This document shows, in pieces, positions 39,201 to 52,642 of a stretch of DNA of 64,000 nt. Where the stretch lies: positions 124,001 through 188,000 of the forward strand of contig CANOQG010000001.1 of the NCBI GenBank assembly GCA_947568835.1. Reading direction: 5' to 3'. A program made the position numbers and the translations under genes. Positions within the stretch are counted from its first letter, which is position 1; each line of letters opens with the position of its first letter. Origin of the DNA: Protonemura montana (lineage: Eukaryota > Arthropoda > Insecta > Plecoptera > Nemouridae). The notes beneath the pieces were generated by a model, which did no database searches, was not told the origin of the DNA, and saw only the letters and a program-made list of their open reading frames with translations.

Positions 39201-41389
39201 CCAGACTATCTGCCACGCTAGCCAGAGGCTCCAGACACTCTGCCACGCTAGCAAGACACTCCAGACACTCTGTCTTGCTAGCAAGGCGCTCCAGACACTC
39301 TGCCACGCTAGCTAGACGCTCCAGACACTCTGCCTTACTACCCAGACGCTCCAGACACTCTGCTTCGCTAGCTTGACACTCCAGTCACTCTGCCATTCTA
39401 TTCAGACGCTCCAGACTATCTGCCACGCTTGCCAGACGCTCCAGAAACTCTGCCACGCTAGCCAGACGATCCAGACACTTTGCCTCGCTACCCAGACGCT
39501 CCAGACACTCTGCCTCAATAGCCAGTCGCTTCAGACACTCTGCCTCGCTAGCTAGACGCTTCATACACTCTACCATGCTAGTCAGACGCTCTTGACTTTC
39601 TGCCTCGCTAGAAAGACGCTCCTGACACACTGCCTCGCTACCCAGGCGCTCCAGACACTATGCCTCGCTACCCAGACGCTCCAGAGACTCTGCCTCGCTA
39701 GCCAGACGCTCAAGACACTCTGCCTCGCTAGCTAGACGCTCTAGACACTCTGCCATGCTAACCAGACGCTCCAGACTATCCGCCACGCTAGCCATAGGCT
39801 CCAGACACTCTGCCACGCTAGCAAGACGCTCCAGACACACAGCCACGCTCGCCAGACGCTCCAGACACTCTGCCTCGCTATTCAGACGCTCCAGTTACTC
39901 TACCATGCTAGCTTGACGCTCCAGACACTCTGCCTCGCTAGCCAGGCGCTCCAGACACTCTGCATCACTACCCAGACGCTCCAGACACTCTGCTACGCTA
40001 GCTAGACGCTCCAGACACTCTGTCTTGCTACCCAGACGCTCCAGACTCTCTGTCTTGCTACCCAGGCGCTCCAGACACTCTGCCTCGCTACCCAGACGCT
40101 CCAGACACTCTGCTACGATAGCTAGACGCTCCAGACACTCTGATTTGCTACCCAGACGCTCCAGACACTTTGCCTCGCTACCTAGACACACCAGACACTC
40201 TGCTTCGCTAGCTAGACGCTCCAGACACTCCGCCTTGCTTCCCAGACAATCCAGACTCTCTGCCATTCTAGTCAGACGCTCCAGACACTCTGCCTCGCTA
40301 GCCAGGCGCTCCAGACACTCTACCTAGCCACCCAAACGCTCCAGGCACTCTGCCTCGCCAGCAAGGCACTTCAGACACTCTGTTTTGCTAGCTAGACGGT
40401 CCAGACACTCAGCCATGCTAGCCAGACGCTCCAGGTACTCTGCCTTGCTACCCAGACGCTCCAGACACTCTGCCATTCTAGTCAGACGCTCCAGACTATC
40501 TGCCACGCTAGCCAGAGGCTCCAGACACTCTGCCACGCTAGCCATACGCTGCAGACACTCAGCTATGCTAGCCACACGCTCTAGACTTTCTGCCATGCTA
40601 GCCAGACGCTCGAGACACCCTGCCACGCTAGCCAGACGCTCAGACACTCTGATTCGCTACCCAGACGCTCCAGACAATTTGCCTCGCTACCCAGACACAC
40701 CAGACACTCTGCCTCGCTAGCTAGACGCTCCAGACACTCTGCCTTGCTACCCAGACCCTCCAGACACTCTGCCTTGCTACCCAGACCCTCCAGACATTCT
40801 GCCTCGCTAGCCAGGTGCTCCAGACACTCTGCCTCGCTACCCAGACGCTCCAGACTATCTGCCACGCTAGCCAGTGGCTCCAGACTATCTGCCACGCTAG
40901 CCAGAGGCTGCAGACACTCTGCCACGCTAGCTAGACGCTCCAGACACTCTGCCATGCTAGCCAGACGCTCCAGACACTCTGATTCGCTACTTCGACGTTC
41001 CAGACACTTTGCCTTGCTACTGAGACGCTCCAGACATTCTGCCTCGCTAGCCAGGCGCTTCAGAAGCTCTGCCCCGCTAGTAAGGCTCTCCAGACACTCG
41101 GCCATGCCAGCCAGACTCTTCAGTTTATCTGCCACGCTAGCAAGAGGTTCCAGACACTCTGCCACGCTAGCTAGACGCTCCAGACACTCTGCTATTCTAG
41201 TCAGATGCTCCAGACTATCTGCCACGCTAGCCAGAGGCTCCAGACACTCTGCCACGCTAGCAAGACACTCCAGACACTCTGCCTCGCTACCCAGACGCTC
41301 CAGACACTCTGCTACGATAGCTAGACGCTCCAGACACTCTGATTTGCTACCCAGACGCTCCAGACACTTTGCCTCGCTACCTAGACACA
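36264..41389. repeat. 5126-bp higher-order copy 1 of 2
   Basis: The series from 36264 (CCAGTCACTCTGCC) recurs exactly 5126 bp later. Left of it the bases differ (T at 36263, A at 41389), which fixes the edge. Both copies share idiosyncratic changes: a 2-bp loss giving GCTCCAACACTATG (36533 and 41659), a 2-bp loss giving CCCAGCGCTCC (36976 and 42102) and a 1-bp loss giving GACGCTCAGACAC (about 37,520 and 42,646). 5126 is not a multiple of 3, so any open frame changes register from copy to copy. Confidence 0.88.
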
Positions 41390-44300
41390 CCAGTCACTCT
41401 GCCATTCTATTCAGACGCTCCAGACTATCTGCCACGCTTGCCAGACGCTCCAGAAACTCTGCCACGCTAGCCAGACGATCCAGACACTTTGCCTCGCTAC
41501 CCAGACGCTCCAGACACTCTGCCTCAATAGCCAGTCGCTTCAGACACTCTGCCTCGCTAGCTAGACGCTTCATACACTCTACCATGCTAGTCAGACGCTC
41601 TAGACTTTCTGCCTCGCTAGAAAGACGCTCCTGACACACTGCCTCGCTACCCAGACGCTCCAACACTATGCCTCGCTACCCAGACGCTCCAGAGACTCTG
41701 CCTCGCTAGCCAGACGCTCAAGACACTCTGCCTCGCTAGCTAGACGCTCTAGACACTCTGCCATGCTAACCAGACGCTCCAGACTATCCGCCACGCTAGC
41801 CATAGGCTCCAGACACTCTGCCACGCTAGCAAGACGCTCCAGACACTCAGCCACGCTCGCCAGACGCTCCAGACACTCTGCCTCGCTATTCAGACGCTCC
41901 AGTTACTCTACCATGCTAGCTTGACGCTCCAGACACTCTGCCTCGCTAGCCAGGCGCTCCAGACACTCTGCATCGCTACCCAGACGCTCCAGACACTCTG
42001 CTACGCTAGCTAGACGCTCCAGACACTCTGTCTTGCTACCCAGACGCTCCAGACTCTCTGTCTTGCTACCCAGGCGCTCCAGACACTCTGCCTCGCTACC
42101 CAGCGCTCCAGACACTCTGCTACGATAGCTAGACGCTCCAGACACTCTGATTTGCTACCCAGACGCTCCAGACACTTTGCCTCGCTACCTAGACACACCA
42201 GACACTCTGCTTCGCTAGCTAGACGCTCCAGACACTCCGCCTTGCTACCCAGACAATCCAGACTCTCTGCCATTCTAGTCAGACGCTCCAGACACTCTGC
42301 CTCGCTAGCCAGGCGCTCCAGACACTCTACCTAGCCACCCAGACGCTCCAGGCACTCTGCCTCGCCAGCAAGGCACTTCAGACACTCTGTTTTGCTAGCT
42401 AGACGGTCCAGACACTCAGCCATGCTAGCCAGACGCTCCAGGTACTCTGCCTTGCTACCCAGACGCTCCAGACACTCTGCCATTCTAGTCAGACGCTCCA
42501 GACTATCTGCCACGCTAGCCAGAGGCTCCAGACACTCTGCCACGCTAGCCATACGCTGCAGACACTCAGCTATGCTAGCCACACGCTCCAGACTTTCTGC
42601 CATGCTAGCCAGACGCTCGAGACACCCTGCCACGCTAGCCAGACGCTCAGACACTCTGATTCGCTACCCAGACGCTCCAGACAATTTGCCTCGCTACCCA
42701 GACACACCAGACACTCTGCCTAGCTAGCTAGACGCTCCAGACACTCTGCCTTGCTACCCAGACCCTCCAGACACTCTGCCTTGCTACCCAGACCCTCCAG
42801 ACATTCTGCCTCGCTAGCCAGGTGCTCCAGACACTCTGACTCGCTACCCAGACGCTCCAGACTATCTGCCACGCTAGCCAGTGGCTCCAGACTATCTGCC
42901 ACGCTAGCCAGAGGCTGCAGACACTCTGCCACGCTAGCTAGACGCTCCAGACACTCTGCCATGCTAGCCAGACGCTCCAGACACTCTGATTCGCTACTTC
43001 GACGTTCCAGACACTTTGCCTTGCTACTGAGACGCTCCAGACACTCTGCCTCGCTAGCCAGGCGCTTCAGAAGCTCTGCCCCGCTAGTTAGGCTCTCCAG
43101 ACACTCTGCCATGCCAGTCAGACGCTTCAGTTTATCTGCCACGCTAGCCAGAGGTTCCAGACACTCTGCCACGCTAGCTAGAAGCTCCAGACACTCTGCT
43201 ATTCTAGTCAGATGCTCCAGACTATCTGCCACGCTAGCCAGAGGCTCCAGACACTCTGCCACGCTAGCAAGACACTCCAGACACTCTGTCTTGCTAGCCA
43301 GGCGCTCCAGACACTCTGCCACGCTAGCTAGACGCTCCAGACACTCTGCCTTGCTACCCAGACGCTCCAGACACTCTGCTTCGCTAGCTTGACACTCCAG
43401 TCACTCTGCCATTCTATTCAGACGCTCCAGACTATCTGCCACGCTTGCCAGACGCTCCAGAAACTCTGCCACGCTAGCCAGACGATCCAGACACTTTGCC
43501 TCGCTACCCAGACGCTCCAGACACTCTGCCTTGCTACCCAGACCCTCCAGACACTCTGCCTTGCTAGCCAGGTGCTCCAGACACTCTGCCTCGCTACCCA
43601 GACGCTCCAGACTATCTGCCACGCTAGCCAGTGGCTCCAGACTTTCTGACACGCTAGCTAGACGCTCCAGACACTCTGCCATTCTAGTCAGACGCTCCAG
43701 ACTATCTGCCACGCTAGCCAGAGGCTCCAGACACTCTGCCACGCTAGCCATACGCTGCAGACACTCAGCTATGCTAGCCACACGCTCCAGACTTTCTGCC
43801 ACGCTAGCCAGACGCTCGAGACACTCTGCCACGCTAGCCAGACGCTCCAGACACTCTGATTCGCTACCCAGACGCTCCAGACACTTTGCCTCGCTACCCA
43901 GACACACCAGACACTCTGCCTTGCTACCCAGACCCTCCAGACACTCTGCCTTGCTAGCCAGGTGCTCCAGACACTCTGCCTCGCTACCCAGACGCTCCAG
44001 ACTATCTGCCACGCTAGCCAGAGGCTGCAGACACTCTGCCACGCTAGCTAGACGCTCCAGACACTCTGCCATGCTAGCCAGACGCTCCAGACACTCTGAT
44101 TCGCTACTTCGACGTTCCAGACACTTTGCCTTGCTACTGAGACGCTCCAGACACTCTGCCTCGCTAGCCAGGCGCTTCAGAAGCTCTGCCCCGCTAGTAA
44201 GGCTCTCCAGACACTCGGCCATGCCAGCCAGACTCTTCAGTTTATCTGCCACGCTAGCAAGAGGTTCCAGACACTCTGCCACGCTAGCTAGACGCTCCAG

Positions 44301-46515
44301 ACACTCTGCTATTCTAGTCAGATGCTCCAGACTATCTGCCACGCTAGCCAGAGGCTCCAGACACTCTGCCACGCTAGCAAGACACTCCAGACACTCTGTC
44401 TTGCTAGCAAGGCGCTCCAGACACTCTGCCACGCTAGCTAGACGCTCCAGACACTCTGCCTTACTACCCAGACGCTCCAGACACTCTGCTTCGCTAGCTT
44501 GACACTCCAGTCACTCTGCCATTCTATTCAGACGCTCCAGACTATCTGCCACGCTTGCCAGACGCTCCAGAAACTCTGCCACGCTAGCCAGACGATCCAG
44601 ACACTTTGCCTCGCTACCCAGACGCTCCAGACACTCTGCCTCAATAGCCAGTCGCTTCAGACACTCTGCCTCGCTAGCTAGACGCTTCATACACTCTACC
44701 ATGCTAGTCAGACGCTCTTGACTTTCTGCCTCGCTAGAAAGACGCTCCTGACACACTGCCTCGCTACCCAGGCGCTCCAGACACTATGCCTCGCTACCCA
44801 GACGCTCCAGAGACTCTGCCTCGCTAGCCAGACGCTCAAGACACTCTGCCTCGCTAGCTAGACGCTCTAGACACTCTGCCATGCTAACCAGACGCTCCAG
44901 ACTATCCGCCACGCTAGCCATAGGCTCCAGACACTCTGCCACGCTAGCAAGACGCTCCAGACACACAGCCACGCTCGCCAGACGCTCCAGACACTCTGCC
45001 TCGCTATTCAGACGCTCCAGTTACTCTACCATGCTAGCTTGACGCTCCAGACACTCTGCCTCGCTAGCCAGGCGCTCCAGACACTCTGCATCACTACCCA
45101 GACGCTCCAGACACTCTGCTACGCTAGCTAGACGCTCCAGACACTCTGTCTTGCTACCCAGACGCTCCAGACTCTCTGTCTTGCTACCCAGGCGCTCCAG
45201 ACACTCTGCCTCGCTACCCAGACGCTCCAGACACTCTGCTACGATAGCTAGACGCTCCAGACACTCTGATTTGCTACCCAGACGCTCCAGACACTTTGCC
45301 TCGCTACCTAGACACACCAGACACTCTGCTTCGCTAGCTAGACGCTCCAGACACTCCGCCTTGCTTCCCAGACAATCCAGACTCTCTGCCATTCTAGTCA
45401 GACGCTCCAGACACTCTGCCTCGCTAGCCAGGCGCTCCAGACACTCTACCTAGCCACCCAAACGCTCCAGGCACTCTGCCTCGCCAGCAAGGCACTTCAG
45501 ACACTCTGTTTTGCTAGCTAGACGGTCCAGACACTCAGCCATGCTAGCCAGACGCTCCAGGTACTCTGCCTTGCTACCCAGACGCTCCAGACACTCTGCC
45601 ATTCTAGTCAGACGCTCCAGACTATCTGCCACGCTAGCCAGAGGCTCCAGACACTCTGCCACGCTAGCCATACGCTGCAGACACTCAGCTATGCTAGCCA
45701 CACGCTCTAGACTTTCTGCCATGCTAGCCAGACGCTCGAGACACCCTGCCACGCTAGCCAGACGCTCAGACACTCTGATTCGCTACCCAGACGCTCCAGA
45801 CAATTTGCCTCGCTACCCAGACACACCAGACACTCTGCCTCGCTAGCTAGACGCTCCAGACACTCTGCCTTGCTACCCAGACCCTCCAGACACTCTGCCT
45901 TGCTACCCAGACCCTCCAGACATTCTGCCTCGCTAGCCAGGTGCTCCAGACACTCTGCCTCGCTACCCAGACGCTCCAGACTATCTGCCACGCTAGCCAG
46001 TGGCTCCAGACTATCTGCCACGCTAGCCAGAGGCTGCAGACACTCTGCCACGCTAGCTAGACGCTCCAGACACTCTGCCATGCTAGCCAGACGCTCCAGA
46101 CACTCTGATTCGCTACTTCGACGTTCCAGACACTTTGCCTTGCTACTGAGACGCTCCAGACATTCTGCCTCGCTAGCCAGGCGCTTCAGAAGCTCTGCCC
46201 CGCTAGTAAGGCTCTCCAGACACTCGGCCATGCCAGCCAGACTCTTCAGTTTATCTGCCACGCTAGCAAGAGGTTCCAGACACTCTGCCACGCTAGCTAG
46301 ACGCTCCAGACACTCTGCTATTCTAGTCAGATGCTCCAGACTATCTGCCACGCTAGCCAGAGGCTCCAGACACTCTGCCACGCTAGCAAGACACTCCAGA
46401 CACTCTGCCTCGCTACCCAGACGCTCCAGACACTCTGCTACGATAGCTAGACGCTCCAGACACTCTGATTTGCTACCCAGACGCTCCAGACACTTTGCCT
46501 CGCTACCTAGACACA
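41390..46515. repeat. 5126-bp higher-order copy 2 of 2
   Basis: Collinear with 36264-41389 at a constant offset of 5126 and near-identical in the stretches compared. At 46516 the sequence shares only CCAG with the start of a third copy and then takes another path, returning to units that match about 1199 bp earlier (45,316 onward). The junction is therefore a register switch within the array. Confidence 0.88.
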
Positions 46516-49500
46516 CCAGACACTCTGCTTCGCTAGCTAGACGCTCCAGACACTCCGCCTTGCTACCCAGACAATGCAGACTCTCTGCCATTCTAGTCAG
46601 ACGCTCCAGACACTCTGCCTCGCTAGCCAGGCGCTCCAGACACTCTACCTAGCCACCCAAACGCTCCAGGCACTCTGCCTCGCCAGCAAGGCACTTCAGA
46701 CACTCTGTTTTGCTAGCTAGACGGTCCAGACACTCAGCCATGCTAGCCAGACGCTCCAGGTACTCTGCCTTGCTACCCAGACGCTCCAGACACTCTGCCA
46801 TTCTAGTCAGACGCTCCAGACTATCTGCCACGCTAGCCAGAGGCTCCAGACACTCTGCCACGCTAGCCATACGCTGCAGACACTCAGCTATGCTAGCCAC
46901 ACGCTCTAGACTTTCTGCCATGCTAGCCAGACGCTCGAGACACCCTGCCACGCTAGCCAGACGCTCAGACACTCTGATTCGCTACCCAGACGCTCCAGAC
47001 AATTTGCCTCGCTACCCAGACACACCAGACACTCTGCCTCGCTAGCTAGACGCTCCAGACACTCTGCCTTGCTACCCAGACCCTCCAGACACTCTGCCTT
47101 GCTACCCAGACCCTCCAGACATTCTGCCTCGCTAGCCAGGTGCTCCAGACACTCTGCATCGCTACCCAGACGCTCCAGACTATCTGCCACGCTAGCCAGT
47201 GGCTCCAGACTATCTGCCACGCTAGCCAGAGGCTGCAGACACTCTGCCACGCTAGCTAGACGCTCCAGACACTCTGCCATGCTAGCCAGACGCTCCAGAC
47301 ACTCTGATTCGCTACTTCGACGTTCCAGACACTTTGCCTTGCTACTGAGACGCTCCAGACATTCTGCCTCGCTAGCCAGGCGCTTCAGAAGCTCTGCCCC
47401 GCTAGTAAGGCTCTCCAGACACTCGGCCATGCCAGCCAGACTCTTCAGTTTATCTGCCACGCTAGCAAGAGGTTCCAGACACTCTGCCACGCTAGCTAGA
47501 CGCTCCAGACACTCTGCTATTCTAGTCAGATGCTCCAGACTATCTGCCACGCTAGCCAGAGGCTCCAGACACTCTGCCACGCTAGCAAGACACTCCAGAC
47601 ACTCTGTCTTGCTAGCCAGGCGCTCCAGACACTCTGCCACGCTAGCTAGACGCTCCAGACACTCTGCCTTGCTACCCAGACGCTCCAGACACTCTGCTTC
47701 GCTAGCTTGACACTCCAGTCACTCTGCCATTCTATTTAGACGCTCCAGACTATCTGCCACGCTTGCCAGACGCTCCAGAAACTCTGCCACGCTAGCCAGA
47801 CGATCCAGACACTTTGCCTCGCTACCCAGACGCTCCAGACACTCTGCCTTGCTACCCAGACCCTCCAGACACTCTGCCTTGCTAGCCAGGTGCTCCAGAC
47901 ACTCTGCCTCGCTACCCAGACGCTCCAGACTATCTGCCACGCTAGCCAGTGGCTCCAGACTTTCTGACACGCTAGCTAGACGCTCCAGACACTCTGCCAT
48001 TCTAGTCAGACGCTCCAGACTATCTGCCACGCTAGCCAGAGGCTCCAGACACTCTGCCACGCTAGCCATACGCTGCAGACACTCAGCTATGCTAGCCACA
48101 CGCTCCAGACTTTCTGCCACGCTAGCCAGACGCTCGAGACACTCTGCCACGCTAGCCAGACGCTCCAGACACTCTGATTCGCTACCCAGACGCTCCAGAC
48201 ACTTTGCCTCGCTACCCAGACACACCAGACACTCTGCCTTGCTACCCAGACCCTCCAGACACTCTGCCTTGCTAGCCAGGTGCTCCAGACACTCTGCCTC
48301 GCTACCCATACTCTCCAGACTATCTGCCACGCTAGCCAGAGGCTGCAGACACTCTGCCACGCTAGCTAGACGCTCCAGACACTCTGCCATGCTAGCCAGA
48401 CGCTCCAGACACTCTGATTCGCTACTTCGACGTTCCAGACACTTTGCCTTGCTACTGAGACGCTCCAGACACTCTGCCTCGCTAGCCAGGCGCTTCAGAA
48501 GCTCTGCCCCGCTAGTAAGGCTCTCCAGACACTCGGCCATGCCAGCCAGACTCTTCAGTTTATCTGCCACGCTAGCAAGAGGTTCCAGACACTCTGCCAC
48601 GCTAGCTAGACGCTCCAGACACTCTGCTATTCTAGTCAGATGCTCCAGACTATCTGCCACGCTAGCCAGAGGCTCCAGACACTCTGCCACGCTAGCAAGA
48701 CACTCCAGACACTCTGTCTTGCTAGCAAGGCGCTCCAGACACTCTGCCACGCTAGCTAGACGCTCCAGACACTCTGCCTTGCTACCCAGACGCTCCAGAC
48801 ACTCTGCTTCGCTAGCTTGACACTCCAGTCACTCTGCCATTCTATTCAGACGCTCCAGACTATCTGCCACGCTTGCCAGACGCTCCAGAAACTCTGCCAC
48901 GCTAGCCAGACGATCCAGACACTTTGCCTCGCTACCCAGACGCTCCAGACACTCTGCCTCAATAGCCAGTCGCTTCAGACACTCTGCCTCGCTAGCTAGA
49001 CGCTTCATACACTCTACCATGCTAGTCAGACGCTCTAGACTTTCTGCCTCGCTAGAAAGACGCTCCTGACACACTGCCTCGCTACCCAGACGCTCCAGAC
49101 ACTATGCCTCGCTACCCAGACGCTCCAGAGACTCTGCCTCGCTAGCCAGACGCTCAAGACACTCTGCCTCGCTAGCTAGACGCTCTAGACACTCTGCCAT
49201 GCTAACCAGACGCTCCAGACTATCCGCCACGCTAGCCATAGGCTCCAGACACTCTGCCACGCTAGCAAGACGCTCCAGACACTCAGCCACGCTCGCCAGA
49301 CGCTCCAGACACTCTGCCTCGCTATTCAGACGCTCCAGTTACTCTACCATGCTAGCTAGACGCTCCAGACACTCTGCCTCGCTAGCCAGGCGCTCCAGAC
49401 ACTCTGCATCGCTACCCAGACGCTCCAGACACTCTGCTACGCTAGCTAGACGCTCCAGACACTCTGTCTTGCTACCCAGACGCTCCAGACTCTCTGTCTT

Positions 49501-49523
49501 GCTACCCAGGCGCTCCAGACACT
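46405..49523. repeat. 3119-bp higher-order copy 1
   Basis: From about 46,405 the unit series repeats at a constant +3119 bp: the GCCTCGCCAGCAAGGC unit near 46,680 returns near 49,799, the GACGCTCAGACAC deletion at 46,967 returns at 50,086, and the CTCCAGTCACTCTGCCATTC unit at 48,827 returns at 51,946. Small differences exist; for example CCCATACTCTCC near 48,305 is specific to this copy. The edges are approximate. 3119 is not a multiple of 3. Confidence 0.8.
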
Positions 49524-52500
49524 CTGCCTCGCTACCCAGACGCTCCAGACACTCTGCTACGCTAGCTAGACGCTCCAGACACTCTGATTCGCTACCCAGA
49601 CGCTCCAGACACTTTGCCTCGCTACTTAGACACACCAGACACTCTGCTTCGCTAGCTAGACGCTCCAGACACTCTGCCTTGCTACCCAGACAATCCAGAC
49701 TCTCTGCCATTCTAGTCAGACGCTCCAGACACTCTGCCTCGCTAGCCAGGCGCTCCAGACACTCTACCTAGCCACCCAGACGCTCCAGGCACTCTGCCTC
49801 GCCAGCAAGGCACTTCAGACACTCTGTTTTGCTAGCTAGACGGTCCAGACACTCAGCCATGCTAGCCAGACGCTCCAGGTACTCTGCCTTGCTACCCAGA
49901 CGCTCCAGACACTCTGCCATTCTAGTCAGACGCTCCAGACTATCTGCCACGCTAGCCAGAGGCTCCAGACACTCTGCCACGCTAGCCATACGCTGCAGAC
50001 ACTCAGCTATGCTAGCCACACGCTCCAGACTTTCTGCCATGCTAGCCAGACGCTCGAGACACCCTGCCACGCTAGCCAGACGCTCAGACACTCTGATTCG
50101 CTACCCAGACGCTCCAGACAATTTGCCTCGCTACCCAGACACACCAGACACTCTGCCTCGCTAGCTAGACGCTCCAGACACTCTGCCTTGCTACCCAGAC
50201 CCTCCAGACACTCTGCCTTGCTACCCAGACCCTCCAGACATTCTGCCTCGCTAGCCAGGTGCTCCAGACACTCTGCCTCGCTACCCAGACGCTCCAGACT
50301 ATCTGCCACGCTAGCCAGTGGCTCCAGACTATCTGCCACGCTAGCCAGAGGCTGCAGACACTCTGCCACGCTAGCTAGACGCTCCAGACACTCTGCCATG
50401 CTAGCCAGACGCTCCAGACACTCTGATTCGCTACTTCGACGTTCCAGACACTTTGCCTTGCTACTGAGACGCTCCAGACACTCTGCCTCGCTAGCCAGGC
50501 GCTTCAGAAGCTCTGCCCCGCTAGTAAGGCTCTCCAGACACTCGGCCATGCCAGCCAGACTCTTCAGTTTATCTGCCACGCTAGCAAGAGGTTCCAGACA
50601 CTCTGCCACGCTAGCTAGACGCTCCAGACACTCTGCTATTCTAGTCAGATGCTCCAGACTATCTGCCACGCTAGCCAGAGGCTCCAGACACTCTGCCACG
50701 CTAGCAAGACACTCCAGACACTCTGTCTTGCTAGCAAGGCGCTCCAGACACTCTGCCACGCTAGCTAGACGCTCCAGACACTCTGCCTTGCTACCCAGAC
50801 GCTCCAGACACTCTGCTTCGCTAGCTTGACACTCCAGTCACTCTGCCATTCTATTCAGACGCTCCAGACTATCTGCCACGCTTGCCAGACGCTCCAGAAA
50901 CTCTGCCACGCTAGCCAGACGATCCAGACACTTTGCCCCGCTACCCAGACGCTCCAGACACTCTGCCTTGCTACCCAGACCCTCCAGACACTCTGCCTTG
51001 CTAGCCAGGTGCTCCAGACACTCTGCCTCGCTACCCAGACGCTCCAGACTATCTGCCACGCTAGCCAGTGGCTCCAGACTTTCTGACACGCTAGCTAGAC
51101 GCTCCAGACACTCTGCCATTCTAGTCAGACGCTCCAGACTATCTTCCACGCTAGCCAGAGGCTCCAGACACTCTGCCACGCTAGCCATACGCTGCAGACA
51201 CTCAGCTATGCTAGCCACACGCTCCAGACTTTCTGCCACGCTAGCCAGACGCTCGAGACACTCTGCCACGCTAGCCAGACGCTCCAGACACTCTGATTCG
51301 CTACCCAGACGCTCCAGACACTTTGCCTCGCTACCCAGACACACCAGACACTCTGCCTTGCTACCCAGACCCTCCAGACACTCTGCCTTGCTAGCCAGGT
51401 GCTCCAGACACTCTGCCTCGCTACCCAGACGCTCCAGACTATCTGCCACGCTAGCCAGAGGCTGCAGACACTCTGCCACGCTAGCTAGACGCTCCAGACA
51501 CTCTGCCATGCTAGCCAGACGCTCCAGACACTCTGATTCGCTACTTCGACGTTCCAGACACTTTGCCTTGCTACTGAGACGCTCCAGACACTCTGCCTCG
51601 CTAGCCAGGCGCTTCAGAAGCTCTGCCCCGCTAGTAAGGCTCTCCAGACACTCGGCCTTGCCAGCCAGACTCTTCAGTTTATCTGCCACGCTAGCAAGAG
51701 GTTCCAGACACTCTGCCACGCTAGCTAGACGCTCCAGACACTCTGCTATTCTAGTCAGATGCTCCAGACTATCTGCCACGCTAGCCAGAGGCTCCAGACA
51801 CTCTGCCACGCTAGCAAGACACTCCAGACACTCTGTCTTGCTAGCAAGGCGCTCCAGACACTCTGCCACGCTAGCTAGACGCTCCAGACACTCTGCCTTG
51901 CTACCCAGACGCTCCAGACACTCTGCTTCGCTAGCTTGACACTCCAGTCACTCTGCCATTCTATTCAGACGCTCCAGACTATCTGCCACGCTTGCCAGAC
52001 GCTCCAGAAACTCTGCCACGCTAGCCAGACGATCCAGACACTTTGCCTCGCTACCCAGACGCTCCAGACACTCTGCCTCAATAGCCAGTCGCTTCAGACA
52101 CTCTGCCTCGCTAGCTAGACGCTTCATACACTCTACCATGCTAGTCAGACGCTCTAGACTTTCTGCCTCGCTAGAAAGACGCTCCTGACACACTGCCTCG
52201 CTACCCAGACGCTCCAGACACTATGCCTCGCTACCCAGACGCTCCAGAGACTCTGCCTCGCTAGCCAGACGCTCAAGACACTCTGCCTCGCTAGCTAGAC
52301 GCTCTAGACACTCTGCCATGCTAACCAGACGCTCCAGACTATCCGCCACGCTAGCCATAGGCTCCAGACACTCTGCCACGCTAGCAAGACGCTCCAGACA
52401 CTCAGCCACGCTCGCCAGACGCTCCAGACACTCTGCCTCGCTATTCAGACGCTCCAGTTACTCTACCATGCTAGCTAGACGCTCCAGACACTCTGCCTCG

Positions 52501-52642
52501 CTAGCCATGCGCTCCAGACACTCTGCATCGCTACCCAGACGCTCCAGACACTCTGCTACGCTAGCTAGACGCTCCAGACACTCTGTCTTGCTACCCAGAC
52601 GCTCCAGACTCTCTGTCTTGCTACCCAGGCGCTCCAGACACT
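49524..52642. repeat. 3119-bp higher-order copy 2
   Basis: Collinear with 46405-49523 at +3119. Differences include GCCCCGCTACCC near 50,936 where the earlier copy has GCCTCGCTACCC, ATCTTCCACGC near 51,142, and CGGCCTTGCC near 51,654 where the other copies have CGGCCATGCC. The block contains two CCAGTCACTCTGCCATTC units 1110 bp (37 units) apart, at about 50,836 and 51,946. Confidence 0.8.
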
